From: Streptomyces bicolor
GTDB lineage: Bacteria > Actinomycetota > Actinomycetes > Streptomycetales > Streptomycetaceae
Direction of reading: 5' to 3'
NCBI RefSeq assembly: GCF_000719285.1
Contig: NZ_JOFS01000032.1
Span: forward strand, 85,953 to 149,952
DNA: 64,000 nt
The translations under genes and the position numbers were made by a program. Below the pieces are notes generated by a model. It saw only the letters and a list, made by a program, of their open reading frames with translations, was not told the origin of the DNA and ran no database searches. Shown here one piece after another: positions 57,336 through 64,000 of the stretch; positions within the stretch are counted from its first letter, which is position 1, and every line of letters begins with the position of its first letter.

Positions 57336-58385
57336 GTGATGGCCGAGCAGAGCGTGCGGTGGGGGATCCTGGCGACCGGCGGGATCGCGGCCGCGTTCAC
57401 GGCGGACCTCGTGGATCTGCCGGACGCCGAGGTGGTGGCGGTGGCCTCGCGGAAGCAGGAGTCCGCCGACGCGTTCGCCGAGCGGTTCGGGATTCCGCGG
57501 GCGTACGGCGACTGGGCCGCGCTCGCCGAGGACGGCGACATCGATGTCGTGTACGTCGCCACCCCGCACTCGGCGCATCGGGCGGCCGCCGGGCTGTGTC
57601 TGGAGGCCGGGCACAACGTGCTGTGCGAGAAGGCGTTCACGCTCAACGCCCGCGAGGCCGGGGAACTCGTCGCGCTGGCGAAGGCGCGCGGCAGCTTCCT
57701 GATGGAGGCCATGTGGATGTACTGCAACCCGCTGATCCGTCGACTCAAGGCCCTGGTGGACGACGGCGCGATCGGTGAAGTGCGCCATGTCCAGGCCGAC
57801 TTCGGGCTGGCCGGCCCCTTTCCGCCCTCGCACCGCCTGCGCGACCCGGCACAGGGCGGCGGCGCGCTGCTGGACCTCGGCGTGTACCCGGTCTCCTTCG
57901 CCCAGTTGCTGCTCGGGGAGCCGTCGGACGTCACGGCGCGCGCGACGCTGTCCGCGGAGGGCGTCGACCTCCAGACCGGAGCCCTGCTGTCCTGGGACGG
58001 CGGCGCGCTCGCCTCGGTGCACTGCTCCATCGCCGGCGGTACGGCGACCTCCGCGTCGGTCACCGGCTCGGGCGGCCGTATCGACGTGCCGCACGGCTTC
58101 TTCTTCCCGGACCGTTTCGTCCTGCACCGCGACGGCCGTGACCCCGAGGAGTTCACGGCCGACCCGGCGGACGGGCCCCGCAACACCCTGCGGCACGAGG
58201 CCGTCGAGGTGATGCGCGCCCTGCGCGCCGGGGAGAGCGAGTCCCCGCTGGTGCCGCTCGACGGCACGCTGGCCGTGATGCGGACGCTCGACGCGATCCG
58301 GGACCGCGTCGGCGTCCGCTACCCGGGCGAGGCCCCCGAGGAGGACTCCGGCGAGGACCTCGTGCCCGCGCTCACACCGGCGTGA
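57336..58385 (+). CDS. Gfo/Idh/MocA-family NAD(P)-dependent oxidoreductase
   Basis: 349-aa cytoplasmic dehydrogenase. N-terminal Rossmann WGILATGGIAAAFTADLV (about 9-26) and the EKA motif NVLCEKAFTLNAREAGEL, the site of the catalytic Lys in this family; the C-terminal beta-sheet domain contains GGGALLDLGVYPVSFAQ. Acts on a sugar-like polyol or trans-dihydrodiol; the exact substrate is unknown. GTG 57336 has GAGGGG at better spacing than ATG 57339. Its end overlaps phoD by 14 bp, tail to tail. Confidence 0.92.
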   Translation: MMAEQSVRWGILATGGIAAAFTADLVDLPDAEVVAVASRKQESADAFAERFGIPRAYGDWAALAEDGDIDVVYVATPHSAHRAAAGLCLEAGHNVLCEKAFTLNAREAGELVALAKARGSFLMEAMWMYCNPLIRRLKALVDDGAIGEVRHVQADFGLAGPFPPSHRLRDPAQGGGALLDLGVYPVSFAQLLLGEPSDVTARATLSAEGVDLQTGALLSWDGGALASVHCSIAGGTATSASVTGSGGRIDVPHGFFFPDRFVLHRDGRDPEEFTADPADGPRNTLRHEAVEVMRALRAGESESPLVPLDGTLAVMRTLDAIRDRVGVRYPGEAPEEDSGEDLVPALTPA

Positions 58386-60012
58386 GCCCCGGCTCCCCGG
58401 CCCGGGTGACGAAGGACGCGGCCGTCGTGACCGGCGCCCCGGGCGTGGTCACGTACGGCACCGTCTTGAAGTCGGCCCGCGCCTGCTCCTGGCCCAGCGC
58501 GACGGTCGTGTAGCCGCGCCGCCCGTTGTAGAACCTCATGTGCGGGTTGGCCTGCATGTACGTGTCCCAGTTGGCGGGCCGGTCGGTGCCGTCCCGGCCG
58601 CTGGCGATCGACGTGGCCACGATCTCGGTGCCGAGCGTGTCGGAGTCGGGGTCGTCGAAGTCGTCCTTGATGTCGAAGCCGTAGCCGACGTGGACGTCAC
58701 CGGTGAGCACCATCAGGTTCTCGATCCCGGCGGCCTTGGCGCCGTCCAGGACCCGGCGGCGGGAGGCGCGGTAGCCGTCCCAGGCGTCCATGGAGACCCG
58801 GGAGGGTGTGGTGAGGTCGAACTTCCGCTGGGAGAAGGTGACCTGCTGCGGTACGACGTTCCACAGCGCCGTCGAGTCGCGCCATCCGTCGAGCAGCCAG
58901 CGCTCCTGGGTGGCGCCGGTCATGGTGCGCGCCGGGTCGTCGACGTCCGGGCCGGGGATCTGCGCGCCGTCGCCGTAGGCCTGGTTGGAGCGGTACTGCC
59001 GGGTGTCCAGCACGTCGAACTGGGCGAGCCGGCCCCACCGCAGGCGCCGGTAGAGCCGCATGTCGGAGCCCGTGGGCTGCTGCGGACTGCGCAGGGGCTG
59101 GTTCTCCCAGTAGGCGCGGTAGGCGGAGGCCCGGCGCAGCAGGAACTCCTCCGGCGGGACGCTGTTCTCGGGGGTGTCGTCGGCGTAGTTGTTCTCGGTC
59201 TCGTGGTCGTCCCAGGTGACGACGAAGGGGTGCGCGGCGTGCGCGGCCCTGAGGTCGGGGTCGGTCTTGTAGAGGGCGTAGCGCAGGCGGTAGTCCTCCA
59301 GGGTCACCGTCTCGCGGTTGAAGAGGGCCGGGAGCGTGCGGTCGGTGTAGTTGCGGTAACCGCCGACGGAGTTGACCGCGTACTCGTACAGGTAGTCGCC
59401 GAGGTGGAAGACGACGTCCACGTCGTCCTGCGCGAGATGGCGGTACGGCGTGTAGTAGCCGTCGGTGTACGCCTGGCAGGAGACGGCCGCGAGGGTCAGC
59501 GAGCTCGTCGCGGCGTCGGCGAGCGGCGCGGTGCGGGTGCGGCCCGTCTCGCTGATCCAAGCGCCGGTGCGGAAGCGGTAGTAGAAGACGCGGTCCGCGT
59601 CCAGGTTGTCGACCTCGACGTGGACCGTGTGGTGGAACTCGGGGTGCGCGGTGGCGGTGCCGCGTCTGGCGATACGGCTGAACCGCTCGTCGTGCGCCAG
59701 TTCCCACTGGACCGTGACGCGTTCGGCGGGCAGTCCGCCGTCCGGCTGGTACGGCACGGGGGCCAGGCGGGTCCACAGCACGACAGAGCCGGGCAGCGGG
59801 TCGCCGGAGGCGACGCCGAGCGTGAAGGGGTCGGCGGTGATCTTGCGGGGGTCGAGCCGCGCGGCACTGGCGGCACCCGCCGTCGGCAGGTTCACGGCGA
59901 AGGCGAGCGCGGCGGCCGCGCCGGTGAGGGTCAGGAAGCGGCGGCGGCCGATGTGCCGGGCGGCGGCGCGCAGTTCGGGGGCGTGCTGGGGCGGGTGTGC
60001 AGCGATGGTCAT
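58372..60012 (-). CDS. phoD: Tat-exported PhoD-type alkaline phosphatase
   Basis: 546-aa extracellular phosphodiesterase/phosphomonoesterase. Twin-arginine signal [18 protein letters not shown]. The PhoD family layout is present: an N-terminal beta domain ([20 protein letters not shown]), then metal motifs [25 protein letters not shown] and [10 protein letters not shown] binding Fe/Ca. GGGGAGG lies 5 nt before ATG 60012. Expression under phosphate limitation via PhoP is known for relatives; I could not identify clear PhoP boxes here. Confidence 0.94.
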   Translation of the reverse strand: MTIAAHPPQHAPELRAAARHIGRRRFLTLTGAAAALAFAVNLPTAGAASAARLDPRKITADPFTLGVASGDPLPGSVVLWTRLAPVPYQPDGGLPAERVTVQWELAHDERFSRIARRGTATAHPEFHHTVHVEVDNLDADRVFYYRFRTGAWISETGRTRTAPLADAATSSLTLAAVSCQAYTDGYYTPYRHLAQDDVDVVFHLGDYLYEYAVNSVGGYRNYTDRTLPALFNRETVTLEDYRLRYALYKTDPDLRAAHAAHPFVVTWDDHETENNYADDTPENSVPPEEFLLRRASAYRAYWENQPLRSPQQPTGSDMRLYRRLRWGRLAQFDVLDTRQYRSNQAYGDGAQIPGPDVDDPARTMTGATQERWLLDGWRDSTALWNVVPQQVTFSQRKFDLTTPSRVSMDAWDGYRASRRRVLDGAKAAGIENLMVLTGDVHVGYGFDIKDDFDDPDSDTLGTEIVATSIASGRDGTDRPANWDTYMQANPHMRFYNGRRGYTTVALGQEQARADFKTVPYVTTPGAPVTTAASFVTRAGEPGLTPV

Positions 60013-60146
60013 CCGGTCCTCCCCTGACTGATGGATGCATGACGCATTGGAGTGGCCGGGGACGACACCCGCTTGGCGCGTACACAACACCCGGATGGCA
60101 GACAGATGAGTTCCGAATGGCGGACCCTCACGTACGCTGCGGCCCC

Positions 60147-60911
60147 ATGAACGACAGGGAAACGGGCACAAGGATCGCCGTGGTGACCGGCGCCGGCTCC
60201 GGCATCGGACGTGCGGTGGCCGTGGAGCTGCTGCGCGCGGGCTGGTCGGTGGCGCTGGCCGGGCGGCGCGTCGAGACGCTGGAGGAGACGGCGGGGCTGG
60301 TGCCCGACGGCGCCGCTCTCGCCGTACACACGGACGTGTCACGGCAGGAGGACGTGGCCGCGCTGTTCGCCGCCACCGTGGAGCGGTTCGGGCGCGTGGA
60401 CCTGCTGTTCAACAACGCGGGGACGTTCGGACCGGGCGGCGTGCCGGTCGAGGAACTGTCGTACGACGCCTGGCGGCACGTCGTGGACACCAACCTCAAC
60501 GGGGCGTTCCTGTGCGCGCAGGCGGCGTACCGGCAGATGAAGGAGCAGGACCCGCGGGGCGGCCGGATCATCAACAACGGCTCGATCTCGGCGCACACGC
60601 CGCGGCCGCACTCGGTGGCCTACACGGCGACCAAGCACGCGCTGACCGGCCTGACCAAGTCGCTGTCGCTGGACGGGCGGCCGTACGACATCGCCGTCGG
60701 GCAGATCGACATCGGCAACGCGGCGACCGACATGACCGCACGCATGGAGACGGGCGCTCTGCAGGCCAACGGCTCAGTGGTGCCCGAGCCCGTGATGGAC
60801 GTGGCCGATGTGGCGCGGACCGTGCGGCACATGGCGGAGCTGCCGCTGGCGGCGAACGTGCAGTTCGCGACGGTGCTCGCGACGGCGATGCCCTACGTGG
60901 GGCGCGGCTGA
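60147..60911 (+). CDS. Short-chain dehydrogenase/reductase
   Basis: 254-aa classical SDR. Cofactor loop [13 protein letters not shown] (about residues 11-23), NNAG motif [10 protein letters not shown], catalytic Ser in [10 protein letters not shown] and YxxxK in [10 protein letters not shown]. Substrate not inferable. The ATG has TACGCT 8 nt upstream and no ribosome site, so it looks leaderless. Divergent from phoD. Confidence 0.93.
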   Translation: MNDRETGTRIAVVTGAGSGIGRAVAVELLRAGWSVALAGRRVETLEETAGLVPDGAALAVHTDVSRQEDVAALFAATVERFGRVDLLFNNAGTFGPGGVPVEELSYDAWRHVVDTNLNGAFLCAQAAYRQMKEQDPRGGRIINNGSISAHTPRPHSVAYTATKHALTGLTKSLSLDGRPYDIAVGQIDIGNAATDMTARMETGALQANGSVVPEPVMDVADVARTVRHMAELPLAANVQFATVLATAMPYVGRG

Positions 60912-61205
60912 GGTCCCCCCGGCCCTCCCGTCACCTCCACAACTTGCACAAGCGGAATATGAAGTTCCACTGCGTCGCGGCCGGTGGGCGACATATGCTC
61001 AACTTCGCCTGCACAAGAGCTTCACATATGGAGCAGGCGGCTTCCGCAAGCCATACCGAGGGGGGAGGCGGCAGCCGTTCCACGATCACCGGGTGGGGGT
61101 GGACCTCGCGTGGGACCGCGAGGTACGCACCGGTGCGTGGAACGGCTGCCGCACAGGCCGTACGACGATGCTCAGAAGACTCTGGCGGGGACTTCCTGAC
61201 GGCGG
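60912..61205. other. Convergent intergenic region with locally AT-richer DNA
   Basis: 294 bp between the SDR and SnoaL-like genes. The first half is AT-richer than its surroundings and contains two GCACAAG elements and two CATATG sites. No frame here has both a ribosome site and a recognisable motif. The second half carries the large hairpin listed separately. Confidence 0.5.
61068..61152. ncRNA. Extended 85-nt hairpin, possible structured RNA
   Basis: Three nested perfect stems: 61068-61084 with 61136-61152 (17 bp), CACCGG 61087-61092 with CCGGTG 61130-61135 (6 bp), and ACCTCGCG 61103-61110 with CGCGAGGT 61117-61124 (8 bp, loop TGGGAC). A total of 31 bp are paired with only small internal loops. 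It is far longer than the terminators elsewhere in the window and has no T-run. Whether it is transcribed, and from which strand, is unknown. Confidence 0.45.
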
Positions 61206-61532
61206 TTACGCCTGACCGGTCTCGAAGCGGGAGATCCTGCCGTCCTCCTCCACCTCGAAGTGCCAGCGGGTGCGCATCTCGCCCCAGGTGTCGTTGCGGT
61301 AGCTGGCGAGGAGGTCGCGGCCTTGGTTCGACTCGTTGTCGACCTCCATGTGGCCGTTGGAGGAGAAGATCTCGTTCTCGATCCAGTCGGCGAGGTCGCG
61401 GTCGGTGCCGTCGTCCGCCATGGTCGCGCCGGGCGCGAGGATGCTCAGGAAGCCCTCGCGGTCGTGCGAGTTGACGGCGGTGACGAACGCACGGACGGCG
61501 GGGTCGCTGAGTTTGGACGTCTGAATCGTCAT
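61206..61532 (-). CDS. SnoaL-like / NTF2-fold protein
   Basis: 108-aa single-domain alpha+beta barrel: DPAVRAFVTAVNSHDREGFL, LAPGATMADDG and RTRWHFEVEEDGRISRFETG fit the SnoaL-like NTF2 superfamily. It lacks obvious catalytic residues. ATG 61532 has no strong ribosome site. Monocistronic by position. Role unknown. Confidence 0.82.
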   Translation of the reverse strand: MTIQTSKLSDPAVRAFVTAVNSHDREGFLSILAPGATMADDGTDRDLADWIENEIFSSNGHMEVDNESNQGRDLLASYRNDTWGEMRTRWHFEVEEDGRISRFETGQA

Positions 61533-61678
61533 ACCGGTCAGACTCACATCGCCCCCGCCGGCCCGCCACCCGAACGGCGGCGAGGGCGGGCCGAGTGGGT
61601 GTCTTCGGTGCGACGGTGGATACGCGGGAGGGGATCTGTTCGAGCCGACTGTTCCTGCTGACTGTTCCGGGAGTCGCT

Positions 61679-62254
61679 GTGGGTGCTGCGAGTGCTTTCG
61701 ACCGACGTGATCTGGGTCTGCTGTTGCTCCGGCTGGGTGCCGGCGGGGTGCTGGCCGCGCACGGCACACAGAAGCTGTTCGGCTGGTTCGGCGGGCACGG
61801 CCTCCAGGGCACCGGCCAGTTCATGGAGTCGGTCGGCTACCGGCCGGGCAAGGCGAGCGCGACCGCGGCGGGGCTCGCGGAGACCGGTGGCGGCACGCTG
61901 CTGGCGCTGGGGCTGGCGACGCCCGCGGCGGGTGCGGCGGCGGCCGGGGCGATGGCGGGGGCGTCCGCGGTGCACGCCCCGAACGGCTTCTTCAACCAGG
62001 GCGGCGGCTACGAGTACGCGGCCACCCTCGGCCTGGCCGCGACCGGCCTCGCCATCGCGGGCCCCGGCCGCCTCTCCCTCGACCACGCCCTGCGCCACGT
62101 CCTCGACCGCGGCTGGATGGTCCCCACGGCACTGGCGGCGACGGCCACGGTGACAGCGCTGGTGGTGGGGGCCCGCAACCGGCGGCTGGACAAGCCGGAG
62201 AAGGAGGAGGGGGCGGGCGGGTTCGAGGGGCAGGAGTCGCTGTTCGGCGAGTAA
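61679..62254 (+). CDS. DoxX-family membrane protein
   Basis: 191-aa protein with four predicted spans. DLGLLLLRLGAGGVLAAHG, GTQKLFGWFGGHG and NGFFNQGGGYEY are typical of the DoxX family. GTG 61679 has GGGAG 5 nt upstream. DoxX-like proteins have been linked to thiol and redox control in actinobacteria; here only the family is certain. Confidence 0.87.
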   Translation: MGAASAFDRRDLGLLLLRLGAGGVLAAHGTQKLFGWFGGHGLQGTGQFMESVGYRPGKASATAAGLAETGGGTLLALGLATPAAGAAAAGAMAGASAVHAPNGFFNQGGGYEYAATLGLAATGLAIAGPGRLSLDHALRHVLDRGWMVPTALAATATVTALVVGARNRRLDKPEKEEGAGGFEGQESLFGE

Positions 62255-62269
62255 GCGGGACCAGTGAAG

Positions 62270-62858
62270 CGAAGTGGGCTGACAGCTCCCGGACATTTCC
62301 CGGCCGTTGACCTTGCAGCGCAGCCGTGACACGAGCCGGTCGATCGCACCGTCGGTCGGGGGGGTCGGCCCAGACGTGCCGTCCGATCTGCTCCTTCGAA
62401 AGCACGCGTTCGGCGTTGACCAGCAGGCAGCGCAGCAGCCGGTACTCCGCGGGCGTGAGCTCGATGGTGCGCTCGCCACGGCGGGCCCGGCGGGTGGCGT
62501 CATCCAGCACGAGGTCGCCGTAGCGCAGCGAGCCGTCCCATCCCGCGGTCTCCGCGTCACCGCGCGGTGCGCGCACCAACTGGCGTGCCCGGCCGAGGAC
62601 TTCGGCCACCCCGCCCGGAGCGCCGCCCGGCTGCCCGTCCGCGCCCGGGCAGGCTCCGGGGAGGGTGCCCAGGAACTCGCCGGTCCCGGTCAGCAGCAGG
62701 ACGGCCGGGCGGTCGGGGGCGAGCAGACGGCGGCTGTGCCTGAGCGCCTCGGCCTCGTTGAACCCGTAGAAGGGGTCGTCCACGGCCTTGTCGATGCCCC
62801 GGGTTCCGCCGGCGAAGCCCCGGACGTAGACGAGGGGGAGTCTGCGGTTGTCGTCCAC
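62270..62858 (-). pseudogene. Chimeric relic: esterase N-terminus fused to response-regulator C-terminus
   Basis: The GTG at 62858 has a good GGAGG site. The first ~30 codons (LPLVYVRGFAGGTRGIDKAV to GFNEA) look like the start of an alpha/beta-hydrolase esterase. In the same frame the protein then becomes response-regulator sequence: LARARQLVR-like EVLGRARQLVRA, then the OmpR-type winged helix RYGDLVLDDATRRARRGERT, ELTPAEYRLLRCLLVNAERV and LSKEQIGRHVW. At a run of seven Gs (62358-62364) the frame shifts; DGAIDRLVSRLRCKV continues in another frame and decays. No receiver-domain phosphorylation site remains. Confidence 0.7.
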
Positions 62859-63052
62859 GCTGTGCCTCCAGGTGCCGGGGTCCACCTCTCCTGCCTGGAG
62901 CAAGCCCGCAGGTCTGGCCTCCGGGAGGGGGCCGGACCGGTGACGTGCCGGGATCCGCGACAGCGGCATGCGCGCAGAACCGTGCGACGGACGCGCCGCT
63001 CCGCCCCGTAGAGCAGACGACGGACATACGTCTGCAGGGAGGGGAACGGAAA

Positions 63053-64000
63053 GTGGCAGGGCAGGGAGTCAGAACCGCCAGGGGTACGGCGGCCGCGCTG
63101 GCGGCGATGGTGGCGCTCACCGCCTCACAGGCACCGGGCGCGGTCCCGGCACGGGCCTCGGCACCGACGCCGAGGCAGACACCCGCCGAGCACGGGCCGA
63201 GCGTCTCCGGCGACACCCCGTACCGCACCGAGCTGCCGCCGCTGCGGACCGGGAAGCCCGACGGCGACGAGCCGGCACCGGCGGAAGTGGGCGGCGCGCT
63301 GCCGGCGAGCGTGTTCGCCGCGTACCGGCGAGCCGAGGAGCGGCTCTCCCGGGAGGCGCCCGGCTGTCGCCTTCGGTGGCAGCTGCTGGCGGCGATCGGG
63401 CAGGTGGAGTCCGGGCAGGCGCGGGGCGGTCGGGTGACGTCGGACGGTACGACGGTGACGCCGATCCTCGGCCCACGGCTGGACGGCGTGGCGTTCGCGC
63501 TGATCCGGGACACGGACGGTGGGGCCCATGACGGGGACACGGCGTACGACCGGGCGGTCGGGCCGATGCAGTTCATCCCGTCGACCTGGGCGCGCTGGGG
63601 CGCCGACGGCAACGGCGACGGCCGTATGGATCCGAACAACATCTTCGACGCGGCCCTCGCCGCCGGACGCTACCTGTGCGCGGGCGGGCGGGATCTGTCG
63701 GTCCCCGCCGAGATGGACCGGGCGATCCTCGGCTACAACCACTCGACGGCCTACCTGCGCACGGTCAGGGCCTGGTACGCGTACTTCCTGGGCGGCCACC
63801 GGGTGGTGCCGGACGCCTCCGCCGGTTCCGCTGACCGCCCCGAGCCGTCGCGGTCCCCCTCGAAGCCGAAGGAGGGCTCACCGCCGCGCCCCTCCGCGCC
63901 TCCGAGCGCCACCCCGTCCCGCCCACCGTCGACCCCCGCCTCACCGACCCCCATCGCCCCGTCCCGCCCGGCCACCGACCCCGAGGAGACCGACAACCCG
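63053..64000 (+). CDS. Secreted lytic transglycosylase-like protein (3' end cut by window edge)
   Basis: 316 codons visible, open at the right edge. GTG 63053 is preceded by GGGAGGGG. The signal peptide is about 1-37 (ARGTAAALAAMVALTASQAP). The catalytic domain resembles MltB-type lytic transglycosylases: LLAAIGQVESGQARGG holds the catalytic Glu, then AVGPMQFIPSTWARWG and NIFDAALAAGRYLC follow. An EF-hand-like loop DGNGDGRMDP lies inside the domain. From about residue 265 the chain is Pro/Ser-rich, suitable for spanning the cell wall. Probably trims peptidoglycan during growth or sporulation. Confidence 0.9.
   Translation, partial: MAGQGVRTARGTAAALAAMVALTASQAPGAVPARASAPTPRQTPAEHGPSVSGDTPYRTELPPLRTGKPDGDEPAPAEVGGALPASVFAAYRRAEERLSREAPGCRLRWQLLAAIGQVESGQARGGRVTSDGTTVTPILGPRLDGVAFALIRDTDGGAHDGDTAYDRAVGPMQFIPSTWARWGADGNGDGRMDPNNIFDAALAAGRYLCAGGRDLSVPAEMDRAILGYNHSTAYLRTVRAWYAYFLGGHRVVPDASAGSADRPEPSRSPSKPKEGSPPRPSAPPSATPSRPPSTPASPTPIAPSRPATDPEETDNP

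Noticed and set aside
54780..58196. Single 1,138-codon minus-strand frame suggesting a fusion of MFS and serine hydrolase
   Set aside because: The MFS protein is encoded in a different frame with its own start and stop. Only the last ~395 codons of the long frame are genuine.
60958..61474. Possible small gene starting MKFHCVAAGG in the 60.9-61.2 kb gap
   Set aside because: No ribosome site, no recognisable family, and the frame runs through the large hairpin and antisense into the SnoaL-like gene.
61544..62560. 338-codon minus-strand frame across the DoxX gene and the regulator relic
   Set aside because: Only its DGAIDRLVSRLRCKV segment is real, as the frameshifted tail of the regulator. 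The rest is antisense to DoxX.

Overview
The window is chromosomal DNA from a Streptomyces or very close relative. GC content is very high with strong third-position GC bias. Genes start with ATG or GTG behind GGAGG-type ribosome binding sites or appear leaderless. Gene content is typical of the genus: a MalR/malEFG region, GlnE with a GlnA2-type synthetase, an AfsR-like SARP, DmdR-type iron boxes and F420 metabolism. No ribosomal RNA, tRNA, CRISPR array, prophage or complete insertion sequence was seen.

Layout. 1-12.9 kb is a starch/maltodextrin locus: a giant secreted amylase-pullulanase cut by the left edge, a secreted alpha-amylase, a cytoplasmic alpha-glucosidase, the MalEFG importer and the LacI-type repressor MalR. 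Related CTTGC/GCAAG elements sit upstream of four of these units. 13-21.8 kb holds a PAP2 membrane protein, glnE (bracketed by two inverted copies of a ~230-bp repeat), a VOC protein, glnA2, and a convergent flavohaemoglobin/NsrR pair with a palindromic operator. 22-32.4 kb holds a translationally coupled DUF3105/DUF305 pair, a secreted sedolisin protease, panB, a decayed TnpB-like transposase, a membrane EEP hydrolase, an MFS exporter and a DrrAB-type ABC exporter. 32.4-42.9 kb holds a large SARP/ATPase/TPR regulator, DUF6578, an M50 protease, an F420:NADPH oxidoreductase, a cytosolic-looking sialidase, an MFS transporter and an apparently leaderless map.

43-51.7 kb is an iron island: haem oxygenase, a FecCD permease with its ATPase, and EfeO-EfeB-EfeU plus a lipoprotein. 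Three promoter regions carry four DmdR/IdeR-type 19-bp boxes, two of them in tandem at efeO. The genes suggest haem or ferric iron import, haem degradation and deferrochelatase-type iron extraction, all derepressed by iron starvation. 51.8-64 kb is mixed: a prim-pol-like protein, TetR with two operators, DUF6243, Rsm22, a serine hydrolase, a Bcr/CflA exporter, a Gfo/Idh oxidoreductase, a Tat-exported PhoD phosphatase, an SDR, SnoaL-like and DoxX proteins, a chimeric pseudogene made of an esterase start and a response-regulator end, and a secreted lytic transglycosylase cut by the right edge.

The least explained structures are the inverted repeat pair around glnE, an 85-nt extended hairpin between two convergent genes at 61.1 kb, helically phased 10-bp repeats before the ABC exporter, tandem iron boxes, and the chimeric pseudogene. 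All functional names come from sequence features and family knowledge; nothing was checked against a database.
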